A model generated the notes under the pieces. It saw nothing but the letters and a program-made list of their open reading frames with translations. It was not told the DNA's origin and made no database searches. From Chelonoidis abingdonii (taxonomy: Eukaryota > Chordata > Testudines > Testudinidae): a DNA stretch of 64,000 bases. The stretch's first letter is position 1; each line of letters begins with the position of its first letter. The stretch lies in assembly GCF_003597395.2 (NCBI RefSeq), contig NC_133773.1:70662088-70726087 (forward strand), in the 5' to 3' direction. Shown piece by piece: positions 58,962-64,000 of this stretch. The translations under genes were made by a program, and so were the position numbers.

Positions 58962-59675
58962 TGTGGCAGAGCTCTGACCTTGCTCCCATAGGTCCTGCGC
59001 TTCTAGGCAGTTTATGCTAGCCTCAGTGGCTCACTGTGACCCTCCACATAGCCCTTCTCTCTCTAGGGCCAGGGTTACAGTCTACTGATCCCTTTTTATC
59101 ATAGGCCTGCAAGGAGGTTGGTGAGAGAACTCCCACAGTCTCTGTTCAGCCTCCTGTCCTGACAGGGGCCTGACTTCCCCTCCCAGGAGATGTTGCTGTA
59201 GTGATGGGCTGGGGGGAACCTGGACCCGCCCTCTACTCCGGGTTCTGGCCCAGGGACCCCAGTGGTAGCAGTTGTTGGCAGCCAACCTTTCACTGCCAGA
59301 GTTGCTACATTTCCCTGGGCTGCTTCCCCACAGCTCTCCTGCTTCTCCCTTCTTCACCCTTACCTTAGGGCTCCTTTAACGATGGTCCGAGGGTGTCCTC
59401 AGTAACCAGCCCTTCAGCCGCACTTCCTCACCTCTGGCTCCCTGGCTCTTCCCTATCTGACTGGAGTAAGCTCTTTTTATAGTATCAGCAGGGCCTTAGA
59501 GTCAGGTGGTCACATTAACTAAATGGCCTCACCTGACTCTTTGCAGGTTAATTAGAGTCAGGTGTTCTCAGAGCCCCTGCTCTGGTCAGTCAGGGAATAG
59601 AAAACTGTTAATCCAGTGGCCAGTATATCTGCCTTCTGCTATTCTGCTGTTCCCAACTGGCCTGGGTCTATCACA
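58962..59675 (-). mobile_element. Solo LTR of a turtle retroelement
   Basis: A 714-bp block starting TGTGGCAG and ending TATCACA, flanked by GGAC at 58958-58961 and 59676-59679 (4-bp target duplication). On the minus strand CTATAAAAAGAG (59471-59482) is a TATA box, so transcription would run toward low coordinates. The interior phrases (CCGGAGTAGAGGGCGGG on the minus strand) are familiar from turtle LTRs. No internal region or second LTR is present. Confidence 0.78.
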
Positions 59676-60150
59676 GGACATAGATCTGCAAAGGTACCTT
59701 ACTCTTGACTGCAACATTCCTGCTATTCTCTATGGAATACTGAGTCATTCATGACAGAGTTTACTGTGAATTGCTTTGTGTACACTAGCATCAACTGAAG
59801 ACTATGTTAACACCATTAATCACATTTCACTTGTAACCAAGACAAATCTGAATCAGATCTCTAGATATGAACAGTCAGTGAACTAATACTCTATGACAGC
59901 TACTTCCTTTGTCCTCACTTCTCTAAAAGTGTCTCGCTTTCACTTGTGTATCAGTGTAATTTGATCATTTAGAGCAGACAATCTTCCTCTTATCCCTTCT
60001 TCTTCTGCAGCTATAGGATGTTTTCAGTTTCCCAGCATGCAATGCCATTATAAAGTTGTATGAGAAAAAAACATTAAAAAATATTTTGCATAAGCTACAT
60101 ATATTTGCCTCATTTTTTTTACATGAGCAAACACAGCACATATATGTATT

Positions 60151-60394
60151 GAGAGAGGGAGTATAGTCCAGTGGTTAGGGCACTAGCCCAGTATGAGAGA
60201 CCCTTGGTGCGGTTCCCTGCTTCACCACACATTTCTTGTATGATCCTGGGCAAGTCATTTAGCCTCTCTGTGCCTCAGTTCCCCATCTGTAAAATGGGAA
60301 AACAGCACTGCCCTACCTCACAGGGGTTTTGTGAAAATAAATACATTTAAAAAATATCAGGCCCTCCAACACAATGGTAATGAAGCCATATAAG
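60151..60394 (+). mobile_element. Cryptodiran-type tRNA-derived SINE
   Basis: The head GTATAGTCCAGTGGTTAGGG carries an A-box, followed by GCACTAGCCC, the B-box region GCGGTTCCCTGC, the body CTGGGCAAGTCATTTAGCCT, CTCAGTTCCCCATCTGTAAA and CTGCCCTACCTCACAGGGG, and a tail with AAATAAATAC. This is the classic tRNA-derived SINE of hidden-necked turtles and is my main evidence for the organism. Confidence 0.88.
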
Positions 60395-60941
60395 AAGTTT
60401 AGATCGACTTTCCTCTGGCGATGTATAAAACACATTATTTACAAGTGACAGCTGTACCTCCCAGTTTGATATTAAACATACTGACATGGGAAATTTAAAA
60501 AACAAAAACTGTTTTACACCAAAAACAAACTACAGCATATGAAAACATGCACACTTCTCAATGATTAGTAAGGGTTTCCATTCTGAAGCATACAAATACT
60601 TTCTTACAGACATCTATTATTTAAAATACAAAGAGTGAGGGTTGTCCTTTACCATTTTCAGTTTTTCAAGGTATGTAGCCTCCAGCCCATGAATAAAAAT
60701 ATGTATGAGCCTTTGATATGTGAAGAGTTGAGAGAACGTATATTATACAAACTAAATTGAATTATAATAATTCCTACGTATTGATGATGGCTTGAACTAA
60801 CATACAGGATATGATAACTTGGAAAGTTATGGAGTTTGAACTGTAAATAGGCTTGGAAAATTTAATCTTTTATAAGTATGTCGATAAGTATGGACTTCTT
60901 CATTCACATACACCATTTCAATGGTGAAAAGATATTATTTA

Positions 60942-61192
60942 ATTTAATGAGAATAGATACTGAGATTCAAAAAGTTAAAGCTTTGTAACAGTTAAAACAC
61001 ACATTAAACATACTGAAATGGCTAAATATATATATTTTACACAAACAGGCAAAGTAAGAAACATACTACTTCAGAATTGATCAGAGTTTTAAGGATATGT
61101 ACTTTGTCTATTTTGATGTGATGTTGGCAATATGTGTTTTAACTGTTACAAAGCTTTAACTTTTTGAATCTCAGTATCTATTCTCATTAAAT
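60942..61192. repeat. Perfect 60-bp inverted repeat with 131-bp spacer
   Basis: 60942-61001 is the exact reverse complement of 61133-61192 by base-by-base reading. Both arms contain AAAGTTAAAGCTTTGTAAC. The right arm is part of the unnamed repeat at 61080-61330. Confidence 0.9.
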
Positions 61193-61330
61193 AATTGTCT
61201 GATCCCTCTTTATTGTTTGACCCCTTTCCCCACAGTTTTGCACAACCATGAGAAAGTAAATAAATAAAAATAAGAAAGGCTTAAAATAAACCAGTGTCAT
61301 CCGTCAAAATTACAAAAAATACTAAATTCT
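61080..61330 (-). repeat. Unnamed AT-rich repeat, second copy
   Basis: Read on the minus strand it parallels 47106-47360: TTTTGACGGATG, CAGTTTATTTT-like start, GGTTGTGCAAAACTGTGGGG, then AAAAAGTTAAAGCTTTG and CAACATCACATCAAAA. Confidence 0.65.
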
Positions 61331-61339
61331 GCCAAACCT

Positions 61340-64000
61340 AAATATCAATCCACAGTCGCAGTTTTAACTCACAAGATATAAATAAACTTATTAAAGAAAA
61401 CCACCACGTATACAAGTATAAATCTCGATTATACTTTTTCCCTTATGAGCAGCAGATTATCTATTACAAAATAAAGATATTTTAGTGTTTCAACTCTTGG
61501 GTATAGCAACGTATTGTGAACATTTATTAAAAAGAGTGCAGAGAGAAAAAAATCAGTACACATAATAGATGAGTAATTAATATTCAGTCTGCCATATCTT
61601 TATTTTCCTTATTATTTTTAATAGAATTAGAAGGGGGGAAATCCAGAATCACTATGATGTTCACACGCTGACAACGAGTAACTGTGCGATTGCATTGCTA
61701 TAATTCTTCCTGGTCTCATTCTTTTCTTCCTGTTTTGTCATCCTTACTTGTCATGTAAAACACACAATGTAATGTGTCTTTCTAGGTCTTCTGTGATGTG
61801 GCCAGTATGCTCTTGGATACAATAAAAATCATAATGATATACAGTCCCCCTCCTCCCCTCCCTTCCAGATATAGTCTTTGCTGGTACTAAGAAAAGTAAC
61901 AAAGTATACATGTATAAACATCATGGGCTGCATTTCCAGCTTAATTTTACTTGGAACATTTGTGATTACATCAATTTGCATGTACAAAAACATGCATATA
62001 TGTGTAGACGAAGTAATTGCACACGCGAGAGAATTGTTAGGCACATAATTAGCCAATCTGCTTAATTAATCCTGCAAATACCTGTTTGCATACATCAGTG
62101 TAGTTTTCTGTATGCACAAATATCTTACCCACAAATATCATGTGCACAGTTAAAATGGGTCACTGAAACTGTAGCTTTGAACCAAAATTCTAAGCAACAC
62201 TATTCACTTAAAAGCTTTGATTTTGTGTGTGTGTGTAATATATACTTAAAAGATTTTACACACACATACACTATACATAAATATACACACATACTTAAAA
62301 TATTTTATTTTATGTATATAAAAAAATCTTAAGTATATTATATACACACACAAAATGAACACATTAGTTTGCCCAGAGAAGACTGGTAGCATGTTTGAGT
62401 TGCAAAGGAATTTATATTGAAGAGTCCTTGATTCAAATATCAGCAGAAGCAGATTTTTCAGAGTGCAAAGTTATTTAAAGTAAATGGAGTTGATTCATTG
62501 TTGCTATGTGGACCTTAAATGTGATTCAGGGGACTTGTACAATTCTTGCATCATGACTATTATTGTGATGCTAATAGACTTCTAAGGCACTGCTATTTAA
62601 AGGTTTTCTGATTGTGTGCCAGCATGCCGCTTTGAGGGAACTTGTAACTGGATAGTATCATTAACATAATTGGACGAACGTCTTGTTTAGCAGGAATCAA
62701 ACTGTTTTTACTGGAACAGATTGGATTTTTTTTTTTTTTGGAGTGCTCTCTCTGTCTAGGACTTCCTTGAAGTTGCAAGTAGGAATGAAATATCACTGCC
62801 ACTGCAATACTGAGGTTTTCCTTTTAAGAGACAAAATCAAGCAAAGCGCTGCTGTTCCAAACTTTTTGCTGTAATGTGTTGGCCTGCCACACTGCTTATG
62901 GTAAACTAACATACATAAGAAAACCCTGTGACAAGAAATAAATAGTTAATCAAACCCAAGAGAAATAAACAAAACAATGTCAGTTTTACAAAAGATCACT
63001 TAAGAGAGAAGATCACATAGAAATCAACTCATGACTTTTTAGCATTTTGAATCTCCATAGTGTTGAAAAAGAGATAATCAGAACATGCAGCATGCGGGAC
63101 TATATAAGTGTGCTTTTGGGTTTTTTAGTATCTTCTAACAAAAAGCACTCAATAGGTCAGGTTTGAAAAATTACACATAAACTATCATTTTGATCAGACT
63201 TTCTCAACATACATATATGGTAGGTCTCAAGATGTTAATGGCCAGGTTCTTTGTGTGTGTTTAAAAGGGATAATACTGTTTGCTCATCTGAACTGGAGAT
63301 GGGAAAATGAGGAACATAAAATAAAGAAATGTTCTTGAAGATGCAAATATCCATATTCCTAGTGCCTGCTTCTGCCAATATGTGCATCAATATCACATAT
63401 CTAAACCATAAGGGAAACTTCTCCAGTGAGTACAGTTTCACTGAGTTCATGGAGTTGCATCCATTTACACTAGGAGAGAATCTGTAGCATTTACAGAGCA
63501 AAACCCTGGGACCTTTCACACTGAAGCTTTCACAACTGGTACACTTATAAGAGCACTAGGTGAGTTTTTTCTCCTTTCAAGAATGAAATCTTCTGTCTCA
63601 GGGCCTGCAGAAATCCCAAACTAAAACTAAAACCACAGCTCTTTTGCTTTGTGGTGGATCTGAGAAATGAAAAAGCTGCAGAGAGAGACTCTGATGTCCC
63701 TTGCTTGTCATGCAGCGGAACAGAACTCAGGGGCACCTTTGTCTTTGGAAAAAGATGGGGGAAGGAGTGGGCAGTTGGCTTGAGGAAGCTGATGAGCCAT
63801 GAAATCCATGTAGCCGGCATGTTGGGCCATGACAATACATTACACAACAGGCCATAGTAGAGCTACTCAGATGCCTCTCACCCTGCCTGCAGATCAGACA
63901 ACGATCAATCTCCACAATTCCTGCACTGGAATCCTGTGCACAGCCTGTTTAGTTTTGTACAGGTCACCAGAGGTTTACTTTGAATGCCTATATAATAAAC
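61340..64000. other. Intronic sequence, little recognised
   Basis: AT-rich; contains the fold-back at 62221-62355 and a T-run at 62708-62721. The open frames near 63.5-63.9 kb show no domain pattern and no testican similarity. Confidence 0.5.
62221..62355. repeat. Fold-back of GT/CA microsatellite arms
   Basis: TTTTGTGTGTGTGTGTAATA, then TATACTTAAAAGATTTT, pairs imperfectly with AAAAAATCTTAAGTATATTA, then TATACACACACAAAA. The arms are about 35 bases. Confidence 0.75.

Larger units (their letters stand above)
57784..64000 (-). other. SPOCK3: SPOCK3 intron, partial (upstream of exon 57657-57783)
   Basis: Ends on the minus strand in the acceptor TTTACAG at 57784-57790. The preceding exon (KMKCSRHKVC-like in other vertebrates) was not found up to 64000. 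The stretch carries a solo LTR, a turtle SINE, an inverted repeat and AT-rich sequence. Confidence 0.8.

Noticed and set aside
63545..63915. Candidate for the preceding SPOCK3 exon
   Set aside because: The minus-strand readings lack the expected cysteine pattern and do not end in a matching donor with the right phase.
1..64000. CRISPR array, defence island or other prokaryote-like system
   Set aside because: No regularly spaced identical repeats; the whole window reads as vertebrate intron.

Overview
The window is vertebrate nuclear DNA, almost certainly from a hidden-necked (cryptodiran) turtle. It is AT-rich, has no operon-like gene packing, and carries a turtle-type tRNA-derived SINE, CR1 and other LINE relics, a DIRS-type retroelement and many short hAT-like DNA transposons of kinds familiar from turtle and crocodilian genomes. 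The species call rests on my recognition of these repeats, not on a search.

The only host gene I can support is SPOCK3 (testican-3, a secreted heparan/chondroitin sulfate proteoglycan), read on the minus strand. Two coding exons are visible: 57657-57783 and, downstream in the gene, 23374-23488. Both have GT/AG splice sites and their phases fit. Together they encode the Kazal-like (follistatin-like) module, cut by a phase-0 intron of 34,168 bp. The rest of the window is intron: 1-23373 lies downstream of the second exon, 23489-57656 lies between the two, and 57784-64000 lies upstream of the first. I searched the flanking introns by eye for the neighbouring testican exons and did not find them.

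The introns are a record of transposon insertions. 1-23 kb holds a CpG-rich 516-bp retroelement with a 12-bp target duplication (4886-5401), an LTR-like block (6.1-7.0 kb), a minus-strand tRNA-SINE carrying a smaller insert (13 kb), a 730-bp inverted-repeat element (19.3-20.1 kb) and several short elements. 23.5-57.6 kb holds a full hAT-like element just upstream of the SPOCK3 exon, a decayed endonuclease-plus-reverse-transcriptase LINE (26.7-29.8 kb) whose 5' flank is interrupted by a hAT-like element, a Tx1-like LINE tail (32 kb), two copies of a pyrimidine-rich repeat (33-34 kb and 37 kb), a DIRS relic with RNase H and tyrosine recombinase remains (43.9-46.2 kb), a CR1 broken by two later insertions (46.9-49.0 kb), an LTR-like block (53 kb) and an L2-like LINE relic (56.5-57.4 kb). 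57.8-64 kb holds a solo LTR (59 kb), the cryptodiran SINE (60.2 kb) and a perfect 60-bp inverted repeat (61 kb).

No CRISPR array, bacterial system, tRNA/rRNA gene or new protein-coding locus is supported. What is most worth following up is the exon pair and the nested or unusual repeat structures.
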